Assembly (NCBI RefSeq): GCF_036021035.1
Contig: NZ_CP107930.1
Coordinates: forward strand, 2,914,001 to 2,978,000
Direction: 5' to 3'
DNA length: 64,000 bases
Source of the DNA: Kineococcus sp. NBC_00420
GTDB taxonomy: Bacteria > Actinomycetota > Actinomycetes > Actinomycetales > Kineococcaceae
In this document: positions 41,172 to 48,862 of the stretch, in pieces
Layout of the letters: every line of letters starts with the position of its first letter
Numbering within the stretch: position 1 is the first letter of the stretch
Made by a program: the position numbers and the translations under genes
Notes under the pieces: generated by a model
Seen by the model: only the letters and a program-made list of their open reading frames with translations
What the model was told of the DNA's origin: nothing
Databases searched by the model: none

Positions 41172-41582
41172 TCACTCTCCTCCGGTCAGGTGCACGAGCC
41201 CGGCGTCGGTGCGGCGGAACCCGCAGGCGTCGAGGTAGAACGGGGCCAGCTCGGGGAGGTGGTCGACGTGCAACCACTCGCACCCCGCCGCGCGGGCGTG
41301 CTCCTCGGCCACGCGGACGAGGTCCCGGCCGATCCCCCGGCGCTGGTGGCTGCCCCGGGTCTTGGTGTCGAGGAGGAACGCGTGGTCCCCGCCGTCCCAG
41401 GCGACGTTCACGAACCCCACGAGCAGTCCGGACTCGTCGCGGGCGGAGACCCAGCCGAGGCTGTGGTCGCGGATGCGGGGCCACCAGCCCGCCTGCGGGT
41501 CCCCGCCGTGCGACCGGACGAGGTCGAGCACCTCCTCGTCGGCGATCGGGCCGCGCCACTGCAGGTCCGTCGTGTTCGGCAC
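41172..41582 (-). CDS. GNAT-family N-acetyltransferase
   Basis: A 136-residue acetyltransferase from the GTG at 41582. Acetyl-CoA loop SHQRRGIGRDLVRVAEEHARAAG near residue 82 (QRRGIG), preceded by GGDHAFLLDTKTRG and followed by WLHVDHLPELAPFYLDACGFRR, the C-terminal FYxxxGF signature. The frame continues open upstream to 41750, but those residues are basic low-complexity and overlap repeat copy 3, so they are unlikely to be translated. It may form a two-gene unit with the cold-shock-like gene four bases downstream. Substrate unknown. Confidence 0.82.
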   Translation of the reverse strand: MPNTTDLQWRGPIADEEVLDLVRSHGGDPQAGWWPRIRDHSLGWVSARDESGLLVGFVNVAWDGGDHAFLLDTKTRGSHQRRGIGRDLVRVAEEHARAAGCEWLHVDHLPELAPFYLDACGFRRTDAGLVHLTGGE

Positions 41583-41719
41583 GGACCCACTCTCGTCCGT
41601 CCCGGGGCCGGTGACCACCGGTTTCCGGGCGGCCGCGGAGCCCCGTCGACGAGGCCGGCGGGCCAGGCGTGAGGTGAGGCGTCGGTGCGACAGATCGGGT
41701 GTCATGGCACCCGGATCGG

Positions 41720-41761
41720 CGCACCCACGGCTCACTCCACGTGGTGACACCCGTGGGTGTG
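41720..41761 (-). repeat. Dispersed palindromic repeat, copy 3
   Basis: The core from CGCACCCACGG through CTCACTCCACGTGGTGACAC to CCGTGGGTGTG is nearly identical to 1951-1992 in the same orientation and to 17189-17230 in reverse. It sits between the GNAT gene and the endonuclease/phosphatase gene. The adjacent low-coordinate flank is weakly similar to that of copy 1. Confidence 0.75.
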
Positions 41762-41795
41762 CCGGGTGGGCGATGAGGCGCCCGCGCCCCGCGGG

Positions 41796-42521
41796 CTACC
41801 CGCGGTCGAGGAGCCGGGCCGGCACGAACGCCTTCACCCGCGACTCCACGAGCACGGGGAGGTGGTCGGAACCGGCCTGCTGCAGGGTCCGGACGCTCTC
41901 GATGTCCATGCCCTCGGAGATCGCGAAGTCGAAGTGCCCGCGGAAGCGCTTGCGCACGTAGGTGGGCAGGTCGGAGTGGGAGACCTGGAAGCCCTGCTCC
42001 CCCAGGCGACGCGAGAGCGAGCTCGCGAACCAGGGGTAGTTGAAGTCGCCGACGACGAGGGCGGAGCTGCCGTGGGCGGCGGCCCGGATGGCGCCGAGGG
42101 CCTCGGTGATCTGGTGCCGGCGCATGGAGTTCGTCGCCGAGAGGGGGGCGGTGTGGATGGAGGCGAGGGTCAGCAGGGCGCCGTCGTCGTGCAGGTCCTC
42201 GAAGCGGACGGCGAGGAGCCGCTCGTGCGCGGGGGACAGGAAGCGGTCGTGCATCGAGCGGCGCAGCGGGCGCAGTTCGTGACCGTGGGCCTGCAGCCGA
42301 TCCGGTCGGTAGTAGAGGGCCAGGCCCAGACGGTTGCGCTGGGTGGCGCCGGCCAGCACCAACGGCCCCACCGTCTCGGGCAGTCGCAGCGTGTCGCACT
42401 CCTGCAGGCACAGCGCGTCCACGTCGTGAGTGGCGGCGAGCTCGGAGAGCTCCATCGTCGCGCGACCCTCGTGGAGGTTGTAGCTGATCGTCCGCAGTGC
42501 ACGGCCCTTGGCGACTCCCAC
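41796..42521 (-). CDS. Endonuclease/exonuclease/phosphatase-family hydrolase
   Basis: A 241-residue protein with the metal-dependent EEP fold: LRTISYNLHEG (Asn), DALCLQECD (metal Glu), SIHTAP (His), ALVVGDFNYPWF (Asp, Asn) and AGSDHLPVLVE (the final SDHLP) occur in the canonical order. These enzymes cleave phosphodiesters in DNA, sphingomyelin or inositol phosphates. There is no signal peptide, so it acts in the cytoplasm, which favours a nuclease or phosphoesterase role over sphingomyelinase. GTG start. It follows the marR gene on the same strand, 20 bases after its stop. Confidence 0.88.
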   Translation of the reverse strand: MGVAKGRALRTISYNLHEGRATMELSELAATHDVDALCLQECDTLRLPETVGPLVLAGATQRNRLGLALYYRPDRLQAHGHELRPLRRSMHDRFLSPAHERLLAVRFEDLHDDGALLTLASIHTAPLSATNSMRRHQITEALGAIRAAAHGSSALVVGDFNYPWFASSLSRRLGEQGFQVSHSDLPTYVRKRFRGHFDFAISEGMDIESVRTLQQAGSDHLPVLVESRVKAFVPARLLDRG

Positions 42522-42541
42522 CCCTCGAACCTACCGCCGGG

Positions 42542-43006
42542 CTAGGAGTCGCGCGCGGCTTCCACCGATCGCAGCACCCGCTCACCGATCTCGTGGAGCT
42601 GGCTGACCTGCGCTTTCGTGAGGGCGTCGAAGACCGCGCGGCGCACCGCGTCGACGTGGCCGGGCGCGGCTTCGAGGACCTTCTCCCACCCCGACTCGCT
42701 CAGGGTGGCCAGCGTGTAGCGGCCGTTGGTGGGGTCGGGACGGCGACTGAGCCAGCCCTTCTTCTCGAGCCGGCCGGCGACGTGGGAGAGCCGGGAGAGC
42801 GATCCGTTGGCCATCCCGGCCAGGCACCCCATCCGCAGGGTCCGGTCCGGGGCCTCCGAGAGCGCCGACAGCACCCCGTACTCGAAGTGGGTCAGGCCGA
42901 CGTCGCGCTGCAGCTGGGCGTCGAGGGCGGCGGGCAGCACGGTGAAGAGGCCGGCGAGCCGGCGCCAGGCCTGCTGCTCGGTCTCGTCGAGCCATTCGGG
43001 TTCCAT
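42542..43006 (-). CDS. MarR-family regulator
   Basis: A 154-residue winged-helix regulator. LTHFEYGVLSALSEAPDRTLRMGCLAGMANGSLSRLSHVAGRLEKKGWLSRRPDPTNGRYTLATLSESG covers the HTH and the wing (R.PDPTNGR is the MarR beta-hairpin). The ATG at 43006 has TGGAGGGTG upstream; the frame is open further up but passes through the operators. It is divergent from the DODA-ribA-ribD operon, and two palindromes in the gap suggest autoregulation and repression of the operon. Conserved Cys (GCLAGM) could be a redox sensor. Confidence 0.9.
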   Translation of the reverse strand: MEPEWLDETEQQAWRRLAGLFTVLPAALDAQLQRDVGLTHFEYGVLSALSEAPDRTLRMGCLAGMANGSLSRLSHVAGRLEKKGWLSRRPDPTNGRYTLATLSESGWEKVLEAAPGHVDAVRRAVFDALTKAQVSQLHEIGERVLRSVEAARDS

Positions 43007-43019
43007 CACCCTCCAGTTG

Positions 43020-43063
43020 TTGACGCTTGAAGTTCCTCGGTCTACTGTCGATTGAAGCATCAA
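43020..43063. promoter_or_regulatory. MarR operators between marR and the DODA operon
   Basis: TTGACGCTTGAA at 43020-43031 and TTGAAGCATCAA at 43052-43063 are 12-bp imperfect palindromes 32 bases apart (three helical turns) in the gap between divergent genes. The first is the exact reverse complement of the site upstream of yceI (11432-11443). Confidence 0.75.
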
Positions 43064-43086
43064 GTCACCGAGAACGGGAGTCCAAC

Positions 43087-43962
43087 GTGTCGATCATGAA
43101 CCCGGCCGTACCGGGAGGTGCGTTCGACGACTTCCTGATCCGCTCGGCGGACGCCGTCCGCGCCCAGCGGTCCTGGACCCCCGACGACGGGCCGATGCCT
43201 GCCTTCTACCTCAGCCACGGGGCTCCGCCCGTGTTCGACGACCCGTTGTGGATCCGCCAGCTCTCCGACTGGGCGCTGTCCCTGCCCCGTCCGACGGGGA
43301 TCCTCATCGTCAGCGCCCACTGGGAGTCCGAGCGGGCCCTGCTCAGCTCACCCGCCGCCGGCACCCCGCTCGTCTACGACTTCGGCGGGTTCCACCAGCG
43401 TTACTTCCAGATGACCTACGAGACCCCGGACGCGACGGCGCTCGCCCACCAGGTCGCGGCGCTCATGCCCGACGACGAACCCCTCCACGTCGCCGGCGGC
43501 CGCGGACTCGACCACGGCGCGTGGGTCCCGCTGAAGGTCATGTACCCCGCCGCCGACGTCCCCGTCCTGCAGCTGAGCATGCCCACCCACGACCCGGTCC
43601 GGTTGATGGCGCTGGGGGCGCGGCTGAAGCCGTTGCGGGAACAAGGAGTTCTCGTCGTCGGTTCAGGGTTCATGACCCACGGTCTGCAGTTCGCGACGCG
43701 GGAGATGTTCCTGCACAACCAGGTTCCGAACTGGTCGCGGGAGTTCGACGGCTGGGTCGCCGAAGCGCTGTCGCGCGGCGACGTCGACACCCTCGCGGAC
43801 TACCACCGTGCGCCCGGCATGCCGTACGCGCACCCGACCGTCGAGCACTACACGCCGCTCTTCATCACCCTGGGCGTCGCGGCCGACCCGACCGCCGTCC
43901 CCACCACCACCATCGACGACTTCCAGATGGGTTTCGCGAAGCGATCCCTCCAGGTCGTCTGA
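43087..43962 (+). CDS. DODA-type extradiol ring-cleavage dioxygenase family protein (YgiD-like)
   Basis: A 291-residue class III extradiol dioxygenase. Metal ligands and active-site His are visible: His44 in FYLSHGAPP, His78 in VSAHWES, His143 in RGLDHGAWVPL, and a later GSGFMTHGL. Bacterial YgiD relatives are zinc enzymes with 4,5-DOPA dioxygenase activity, though physiological substrates are unclear. GTG at 43087 has CGGGAG six bases upstream. It opens an operon with ribA (15-base gap) and ribD, and is divergent from the MarR gene that likely controls it. Confidence 0.9.
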   Translation: MSIMNPAVPGGAFDDFLIRSADAVRAQRSWTPDDGPMPAFYLSHGAPPVFDDPLWIRQLSDWALSLPRPTGILIVSAHWESERALLSSPAAGTPLVYDFGGFHQRYFQMTYETPDATALAHQVAALMPDDEPLHVAGGRGLDHGAWVPLKVMYPAADVPVLQLSMPTHDPVRLMALGARLKPLREQGVLVVGSGFMTHGLQFATREMFLHNQVPNWSREFDGWVAEALSRGDVDTLADYHRAPGMPYAHPTVEHYTPLFITLGVAADPTAVPTTTIDDFQMGFAKRSLQVV

Positions 43963-43977
43963 GGCGAGGAGACCACC

Positions 43978-44595
43978 ATGAACGACACCCAGCTCGCCGC
44001 CGTCCGCACCGCTGTGGTCGTCCCGCTGCGCTTCCCGGACGGGTACCGCACCACGGCCCGGGTCCACACCTTCACCGGTCTGGTCGACGGCAAGGAGCAC
44101 CTCGCCCTCGGGCTGGGGAACTACCACGAGGGAACCCCGCTCGTCCGCCCGCACAGCGAGTGCATGACCGGCGACGTCTTCGGTTCCGAGCGGTGCGACT
44201 GCGGTCCGCAGTTGCGCGAGGCCGTGGAACGCATCGCCACCTCCGGCGGGTTCCTGCTCTACCTGCGCCAGGAGGGTCGCGGCATCGGTCTCTACGAGAA
44301 GCTCGACGCGTACGCGTTGCAGGACAGCGGACTCGACACCTACGAGGCGAACCTGGCCCTCGGTCGCGGCGAGGACGAGCGCGACTACACCGTCGCCGCG
44401 CAGATGCTCGGCGCACTCGGGGTCGACCGGGTGAACCTGCTCAGCAACAACCCCGACAAGGCCGACCAGCTCGCCGCGCACGGCATCGCGGTGGAACACC
44501 GCGTCCCGACGGGCGTCCACCTCTCGGCGGCGAACGCGAGCTACCTGCGCGCCAAGCGCGACCACACCGCGCACACCCTGGACCTGGCCGGTTGA
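43978..44595 (+). CDS. ribA: GTP cyclohydrolase II (monofunctional)
   Basis: A 205-residue zinc enzyme converting GTP to 2,5-diamino-6-ribosylamino-4(3H)-pyrimidinone phosphate, first step of riboflavin synthesis. ARVHTFTGLVDGKEHLAL starts the domain; RPHSECMTGDVFGSERCDCGPQL provides the Cys zinc ligands; LRQEGRGIGLYEKLDAYALQD is the catalytic segment; LLSNNPDKADQLAAHGI ends the fold. The usual RibB (DHBP synthase) half of actinobacterial RibBA is absent. ATG with GAGGAG upstream. The stop overlaps the ribD start. Confidence 0.95.
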   Translation: MNDTQLAAVRTAVVVPLRFPDGYRTTARVHTFTGLVDGKEHLALGLGNYHEGTPLVRPHSECMTGDVFGSERCDCGPQLREAVERIATSGGFLLYLRQEGRGIGLYEKLDAYALQDSGLDTYEANLALGRGEDERDYTVAAQMLGALGVDRVNLLSNNPDKADQLAAHGIAVEHRVPTGVHLSAANASYLRAKRDHTAHTLDLAG

Positions 44596-45611
44596 TGTCG
44601 CCCCTCGACGGGCGGTTCGTGGGACGGGCCGTGGAACTCGCGGCGAAGGGTCTGGGGACGACCAGCCCGAACCCGGTCGTCGGGTGCGTGGTCCTCGACG
44701 TCGACGGGAACGTCGTCGGCGAGGGCTGGCACGAACGGGCGGGTGGCCCGCACGCGGAGGTGAACGCGCTCGCCGCGGCCGGCGAACGCGCCCGCGGGGG
44801 AACCGCGTACGTGACGCTGGAACCCTGCAACCACACGGGTCGCACCGGCCCGTGCGCGCAGGCGCTGCTGGACGCGGGGATCGCCCGTGTCGTGTTCGCC
44901 GTCCCGGATCCCGGCGCTCTCGCCGGGGGCGGTGCCGAGCGGTTGCGCGCGGCCGGCGTGGAGGTGACCGGTGGGGTCCTCGCCGCCGAGGCGGAACGCG
45001 TCAACGAGGCCTGGCTCACGGCCGCCCGTTCGCGCCGTCCGCACGTCACCTGGAAGTTCGCCGCGACCCTGGACGGGCGTTCCGCGGCCGTCGACGGGAC
45101 GAGCCGCTGGATCTCCTCCGTGGAATCGCGGGAGCAGGTCCACGACCTGCGCCGCCGCGTCGACGCGATCGTCGCCGGTTCCGGGACGGTGCTGGCCGAC
45201 GACCCGGACCTCACCGCGCGCGAACCCGACGGGACGTCGTCGCCGCGCCAGCCGCTGCGCGTCGTGCTCGACCGCCGCGGACGGGTGCCGGCGACGGCGA
45301 AGGTCCACGACGCGGCCGCCTCGACCCTGGTCTCCACCGCCGCGACCCCCGCGGAACTCCTCGACGACCTGCACGGCAAGGGGATCGTCTCGGTGCTGCT
45401 CGAGGGCGGTCCGACGCTGGCGGGGGCCTTCCTCGCCGCCGGGCTGGTCGACCGGGTCACGGCCTACGTCGCGCCGACGCTCCTCGGGTCGGGGTCCCAC
45501 GCCCTCGCCGGGACGGCGATCACCACGATCACCGACGCGATCGGTCTCGACGTCGACGACGTCGCGCTCGTCGGCGGCGACGTCAGGGTCTCGGGCCGCC
45601 CGCGGCGCTGA
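44595..45611 (+). CDS. ribD: Bifunctional pyrimidine deaminase/reductase RibD
   Basis: A 338-residue two-domain enzyme for riboflavin steps 2 and 3. Deaminase (residues 1-145): TSPNPVVGCVV, GPHAEVNAL (His, Glu) and TLEPCNHTGRTGPC (two Cys). Reductase (150-335): VTWKFAATLDGRSAAVDGTSRWI, DAIVAGSGTVLADDPDLTAR, SVLLEGGPTLAGAFL. ATG overlaps the ribA stop. With ribA it forms a minimal early-riboflavin module; ribE and ribH are not adjacent. The 3' end overlaps the convergent LysR gene by 29 bases. Confidence 0.95.
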   Translation: MSPLDGRFVGRAVELAAKGLGTTSPNPVVGCVVLDVDGNVVGEGWHERAGGPHAEVNALAAAGERARGGTAYVTLEPCNHTGRTGPCAQALLDAGIARVVFAVPDPGALAGGGAERLRAAGVEVTGGVLAAEAERVNEAWLTAARSRRPHVTWKFAATLDGRSAAVDGTSRWISSVESREQVHDLRRRVDAIVAGSGTVLADDPDLTAREPDGTSSPRQPLRVVLDRRGRVPATAKVHDAAASTLVSTAATPAELLDDLHGKGIVSVLLEGGPTLAGAFLAAGLVDRVTAYVAPTLLGSGSHALAGTAITTITDAIGLDVDDVALVGGDVRVSGRPRR

Positions 45612-46509
45612 GCGCCGCCTCCCGCAGGGTTCGCCGGAACGCCTGCACCGCAGGTCGTCCCGCGGCCCCGCGACGGACCCGGGTGAACAACCGTCGCGCG
45701 GGGTGACCCGGCAGGTCGATCAGACGCAGCTGCGGTCGGCGCCCGGCCCAGGCGAGGTCCGGCAGCAGCGCGACCGCGTGACCCGTCTCGACGAGGTGCA
45801 CGTGCAGCAGGACGTCGGGGCTGCTGATCCGAGCGTCCGGCTCGAAACCCGCGCGCCGGCACTCCGCGAGGCTCCACAGCCCGGGCTCGGTGTCCCGGGG
45901 TTCGACGACCCACGGGGCGTCGGCCACGTCGGCGAGCCGGCGCGCCTGCGACCAGGGGCCGGTGCGGGGGAGGGCCAGCCGGAGTTCGTCCAGCAGCAGG
46001 TCCTCGTCGTCGGTGTCCCCGCCGCGCCGCTGCGGGTAGCCCGGGTACTCCTCCCCGAGGACCAGGTCGACGTCGTGCGCGGCCAGCCGGGAGAACGCCG
46101 GTTCGGGCTCCTGCTGACTCAGTTCCACGCGCAGCGCGGGGTGCTGCCGCGCCAGCAGGGTGAGGGCGGCCGGGACGAGGGCGAAGAGCACCGACTGGAA
46201 GCTCGCGACCCGCAGGGTCCCGGTCACGTCGTCGTGCAGGGCGGCGAGGTCCGCCTCGGCGCGCTCCAGCTGCGCCAGGACGGCGTCGGCGTGCCCGACC
46301 AGCACGCGGGCCGGCGCGGTGAGCGTCACGCCGCGACCGAGCTTCTCCAGCAGGACGACGCCCGCCTCGGCCTCGAGCAGGGACAGCTGTTGCGATACCG
46401 CGGACGGGCTGTAGTTCAGGGCTGCGGCGACGGCGGCGAGCGTGCCGCGGCGGTCGAGTTCGCGCAGCAGGCGCAACCGGTGCACGTCCAGCACGACGAC
46501 CCCAATCAT
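45583..46509 (-). CDS. LysR-family transcriptional regulator
   Basis: A 308-residue LysR protein: HTH at residues 8-66 (HRLRLLRELDRRGTLAAVAAALNYSPSAVSQQLSLLEAEAG), a linker helix, then the periplasmic-binding-like effector domain (GTLRVASFQSVLFALVPAALTLL). ATG start; an internal GTG (VLDVHRLRLL) is also possible. It is divergent from an EamA transporter gene with 72 bases between starts, the usual arrangement for a LysR that controls an exporter. The effector is unknown. Its 3' end overlaps ribD. Confidence 0.92.
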   Translation of the reverse strand: MIGVVVLDVHRLRLLRELDRRGTLAAVAAALNYSPSAVSQQLSLLEAEAGVVLLEKLGRGVTLTAPARVLVGHADAVLAQLERAEADLAALHDDVTGTLRVASFQSVLFALVPAALTLLARQHPALRVELSQQEPEPAFSRLAAHDVDLVLGEEYPGYPQRRGGDTDDEDLLLDELRLALPRTGPWSQARRLADVADAPWVVEPRDTEPGLWSLAECRRAGFEPDARISSPDVLLHVHLVETGHAVALLPDLAWAGRRPQLRLIDLPGHPARRLFTRVRRGAAGRPAVQAFRRTLREAALSAAGGPRP

Positions 46510-46581
46510 CAGGAGAACTGAACGGTACCGCCCGGAGAGGTTCGCTGGACAGGACGGTCAGAGGTCGGTGACAGTGGAGCC

Positions 46582-47499
46582 GTGGGTTCGGTCCTCCTCG
46601 TCCTCGGCTCCTGCACCTCGCTGCAGATCGGCGCCGCTCTCGCGGTCCACCTCTTCGCCCTCGGCGGCAGCACCGGGACGACGTTCCTGCGGCTCGGTCT
46701 CGCGGCGCTCGTCCTGCTCCTCGTCGTCCGCCCGCGGGTGCGCCGGTGGACCGCGGTGCAGTGGAAGGCGTCCATCGCCCTGGGACTCGCCCTGGCCGGG
46801 ATGAACCTGTCGTTCTACACCGCGTTGACCCGCGTCGACCTCGGGACCGCGGTGACGATCGAGTTCCTCGGCCCGCTGACCCTCGCCGCCGTGACGAGTC
46901 GCCGCGCCCGGGACCTCGTCTGGGTGGCCCTCGCGCTCGCCGGGGTCGGCGTCCTCGGGGTCGCCGGGGAGTCGCACAGCGGCGGTCTGGACCTCGTCGG
47001 CGTCGGGTTCGCGTTGCTCGCAGGGGCGTTCTGGGCGGCCTACATCCGGACCGGCGCGCGGCTGGGGCAGGTCGTGCCGGGCCACGGCGGGCTCGCCGTG
47101 GCCACGGTGGTCGCGGCGCTGGTCCTCGCTCCGGTGGGTGTCCCCGGTGCGGTGCAGGCGGTGACCGCGCCGAACGGCTGGTGGCTGGCGCTCGGGACGG
47201 CCGTCATGGCCTCCGTCGTGCCGTACTCGCTGGAGCTCGCGGCCCTGCGCCGGATGCCGCAGCGGACGTTCGGCGTCCTGCTCAGCCTCGAACCCGTCAT
47301 CGCCTCGCTGGCGGGGTGGGCGCTGCTCGGTCAGGCCGTGACGGCCGCCGGGGCGGTGGGGATCGTGCTCGTCGTCGCGGCGAGCGCCGGGGCCACCTGG
47401 AGCGCCGGGACCGCCGAGCGGCAGCGCGCCCGGGGGATCCCGGACCAGGGACGGGCGGTCCCGCACACGCCGACATCGGCCGGCTCAACGGCGGACTGA
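46582..47499 (+). CDS. EamA/RhtA-type transporter
   Basis: A 305-residue membrane protein with ten hydrophobic helices in two EamA repeats (LGSCTSLQIGAALAVHLFALGGSTGTTFLRLGLAALV; ... LLAGAFWAAYIRTGARLGQ). MNLSFYTALTRVDLGTAVTIEFLGPL and PYSLELAALRRMPQRTFGVLLSLEPV are hallmark segments of RhtA-like amino-acid or metabolite exporters. The C-terminal 30 residues are a hydrophilic tail. GTG start. It is divergent from the LysR gene that probably regulates it. Confidence 0.9.
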   Translation: MGSVLLVLGSCTSLQIGAALAVHLFALGGSTGTTFLRLGLAALVLLLVVRPRVRRWTAVQWKASIALGLALAGMNLSFYTALTRVDLGTAVTIEFLGPLTLAAVTSRRARDLVWVALALAGVGVLGVAGESHSGGLDLVGVGFALLAGAFWAAYIRTGARLGQVVPGHGGLAVATVVAALVLAPVGVPGAVQAVTAPNGWWLALGTAVMASVVPYSLELAALRRMPQRTFGVLLSLEPVIASLAGWALLGQAVTAAGAVGIVLVVAASAGATWSAGTAERQRARGIPDQGRAVPHTPTSAGSTAD

Positions 47500-47618
47500 A
47501 GCGTCGACGGAGCGTCACGACGGGTCGCCCGATCGGGCTACAGGTCTCGGGGGTCACGGCCGAGGCAGTGAGGGAGCCACCCCCCCGCTCGACGCCCCCT
47601 CACCGCCCGGAGGTCCCC

Positions 47619-48224
47619 GTGGACACCACTGCCCGCACGTCCCGCCGCTCCCGCGTCCTGGGCTTGACCGCCCTCATCGCTGCCGTCGCCGGTGCCGTCT
47701 CGGGAGCCGGTGCCGCACAGGCGGAGACGTCGGTCACCGGTGACGGGGGTTCCGCCTGGCGCTCCTACGAACTCGTGAACGCGGCCCGTGCGCAGGCCGG
47801 TCTGCCCGCCCTCGGCCTCACCGAGGAGGCGAACCGGGTCGCGACCGACTGGGCGTTCCGGATGGCCGACGAGGCGAACCTGCACCACAACCCGGAACTG
47901 TCCTCGCAGCTGCACGGCTGGTCCCTCGTCGCCGAGAACGTCGGCGTCGGCGCCGACAGCGACCAGCTCGCGGGTGCGTTCATGGCCTCCCCGGGCCACC
48001 GCGCGAACATCCTCCGCCCGGAGGTGAGCGTCGTCGGCCTCGGTGCTGTGCGGTCCGGCGACGGTCGCCTGTGGGTCGTGCAGGTCTTCGAGGAGCCCAA
48101 CGGGCAGACCCCCGTGCCGTTCCTCCAGACCGCCGCCCAGCAGCCCGCCGCCGCGCCCCTGCCCGAGCCCGCCCCCGCCGCCCCCGCCCCGCAGGTCGTC
48201 CGCGACACCCGCGACGCCCGCTGA
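47619..48224 (+). CDS. Secreted CAP/SCP-domain protein
   Basis: A 201-residue exported protein from a GTG with GGAGG five bases upstream. Residues 1-36 are a Sec signal peptide (RRSRVLGLTALIAAVAGAVSG, AQA cleavage). The CAP domain (about 45-160) has WRSYELVNAARAQAGLPAL, LTEEANRVATDWAFRMADEANLHHNP (His), WSLVAENVGVG (Glu) and MASPGHRANIL (His), the conserved cavity residues. A Pro/Ala-rich tail follows. Bacterial CAP proteins are extracellular or wall-associated, with unclear activity. The 119 bases before it show no recognisable riboswitch. Confidence 0.9.
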   Translation: MDTTARTSRRSRVLGLTALIAAVAGAVSGAGAAQAETSVTGDGGSAWRSYELVNAARAQAGLPALGLTEEANRVATDWAFRMADEANLHHNPELSSQLHGWSLVAENVGVGADSDQLAGAFMASPGHRANILRPEVSVVGLGAVRSGDGRLWVVQVFEEPNGQTPVPFLQTAAQQPAAAPLPEPAPAAPAPQVVRDTRDAR

Positions 48225-48232
48225 CCCCCTCC

Positions 48233-48263
48233 GTGATCTTGCCGGGAGCCCCCGCGGGACCAC
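48233..48263. terminator. Bidirectional hairpin between CAP gene and marR
   Basis: GTGATCTTGCCGGG (48233-48246) pairs with CCCCGCGGGACCAC (48250-48263) with about 10 Watson-Crick and two G-U pairs and a three-base loop, nine bases after the CAP stop. It is related to the hairpins at 10715-10745 and 29590-29620, all between convergent genes. Confidence 0.5.
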
Positions 48264-48302
48264 GAGACGGATCAGGCGCGCCCCCTCGGCGCCGCCCGGT
48301 CC

Positions 48303-48815
48303 TCACCGGGCTGTGAGCAGGTCGGCGGGGATCGTGGTCATCGCCCCCAGGACGCGTCGCGCGGTGTCCAGCGCCTCCGTGCCGCCGACGATGTCGACCA
48401 GGGCCGCGTCGGTGCGTCGGCCGCACTCCTCGACCAGCTCGGCGACCTGCACTCCCCGGTCGGTCAGGGTCAGGAGCAACCGGCGCCGGTCCCTCGGGTC
48501 GGGCGCTCGCTCCACGTACCCGCGCAGGACGAGGGCGTCGAGCAACTGGCTGAGGGCCTGCTTGGTCACCCCGAGCGCCGACGGCAGCTGCTGGATCGTG
48601 AGCGAGCCCCTGGCGGTTGCGCCGACGACGTAGGCACCGTTGCGGGGCAGGTCGTCGAAGCCGGCCTCGGCGAGCGCGGTGCGGACGACGTCGCCGTAGC
48701 TGCGGAACCCGGCCCGCAGCAGGGCCGACGTCGAAACGTTCCGCCACCAGTCGTCGTGCGTGGCCTCGTCGGTCCGCGGGTGGGGGTGGGGGTGGTCGTG
48801 CGATGAGGTGGTCAT
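48303..48815 (-). CDS. MarR-family regulator
   Basis: A 170-residue winged-helix protein with a His-rich N-terminus (HDHPHPHPR, residues 6-14) that could bind metal. HTH: LTIQQLPSALGVTKQALSQLLDALVLRGYVERAPDPRDRRRLLLTLTDRG, with the typical D.RDRR wing. ATG start. An AT-rich palindrome lies directly upstream, suggesting autoregulation. It follows the OmpR/histidine kinase operon on the same strand but has its own operator; targets are unknown. Confidence 0.9.
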   Translation of the reverse strand: MTTSSHDHPHPHPRTDEATHDDWWRNVSTSALLRAGFRSYGDVVRTALAEAGFDDLPRNGAYVVGATARGSLTIQQLPSALGVTKQALSQLLDALVLRGYVERAPDPRDRRRLLLTLTDRGVQVAELVEECGRRTDAALVDIVGGTEALDTARRVLGAMTTIPADLLTAR

Positions 48816-48847
48816 GCACTCCAGGGTTACAGTCCAACACGTTGACT

Positions 48848-48862
48848 GTCAATTAAGTTGAC
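48848..48862. promoter_or_regulatory. MarR-type operator upstream of marR
   Basis: GTCAA-TTAAG-TTGAC is a perfect 5-bp inverted repeat in an AT-rich island, 33 bases before the marR start. A direct repeat GTTGACT (48841-48847 and 48857-48863) overlaps it. It touches the stop codon of the upstream kinase gene. Confidence 0.6.

Noticed and set aside
44595-45611. Toxoflavin- or roseoflavin-type biosynthetic cluster at ribA-ribD
   Set aside because: Besides the dioxygenase there is no methyltransferase, WD40 protein or phosphatase of those pathways nearby; only the weaker statement about a regulated rib module is supported.
47500-47618. Possible c-di-AMP (ydaO-type) riboswitch upstream of the CAP-domain gene
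   Set aside because: Actinobacterial cell-wall and CAP genes can have such a switch, but I could not find the conserved core or pairing pattern in this 119-base leader.
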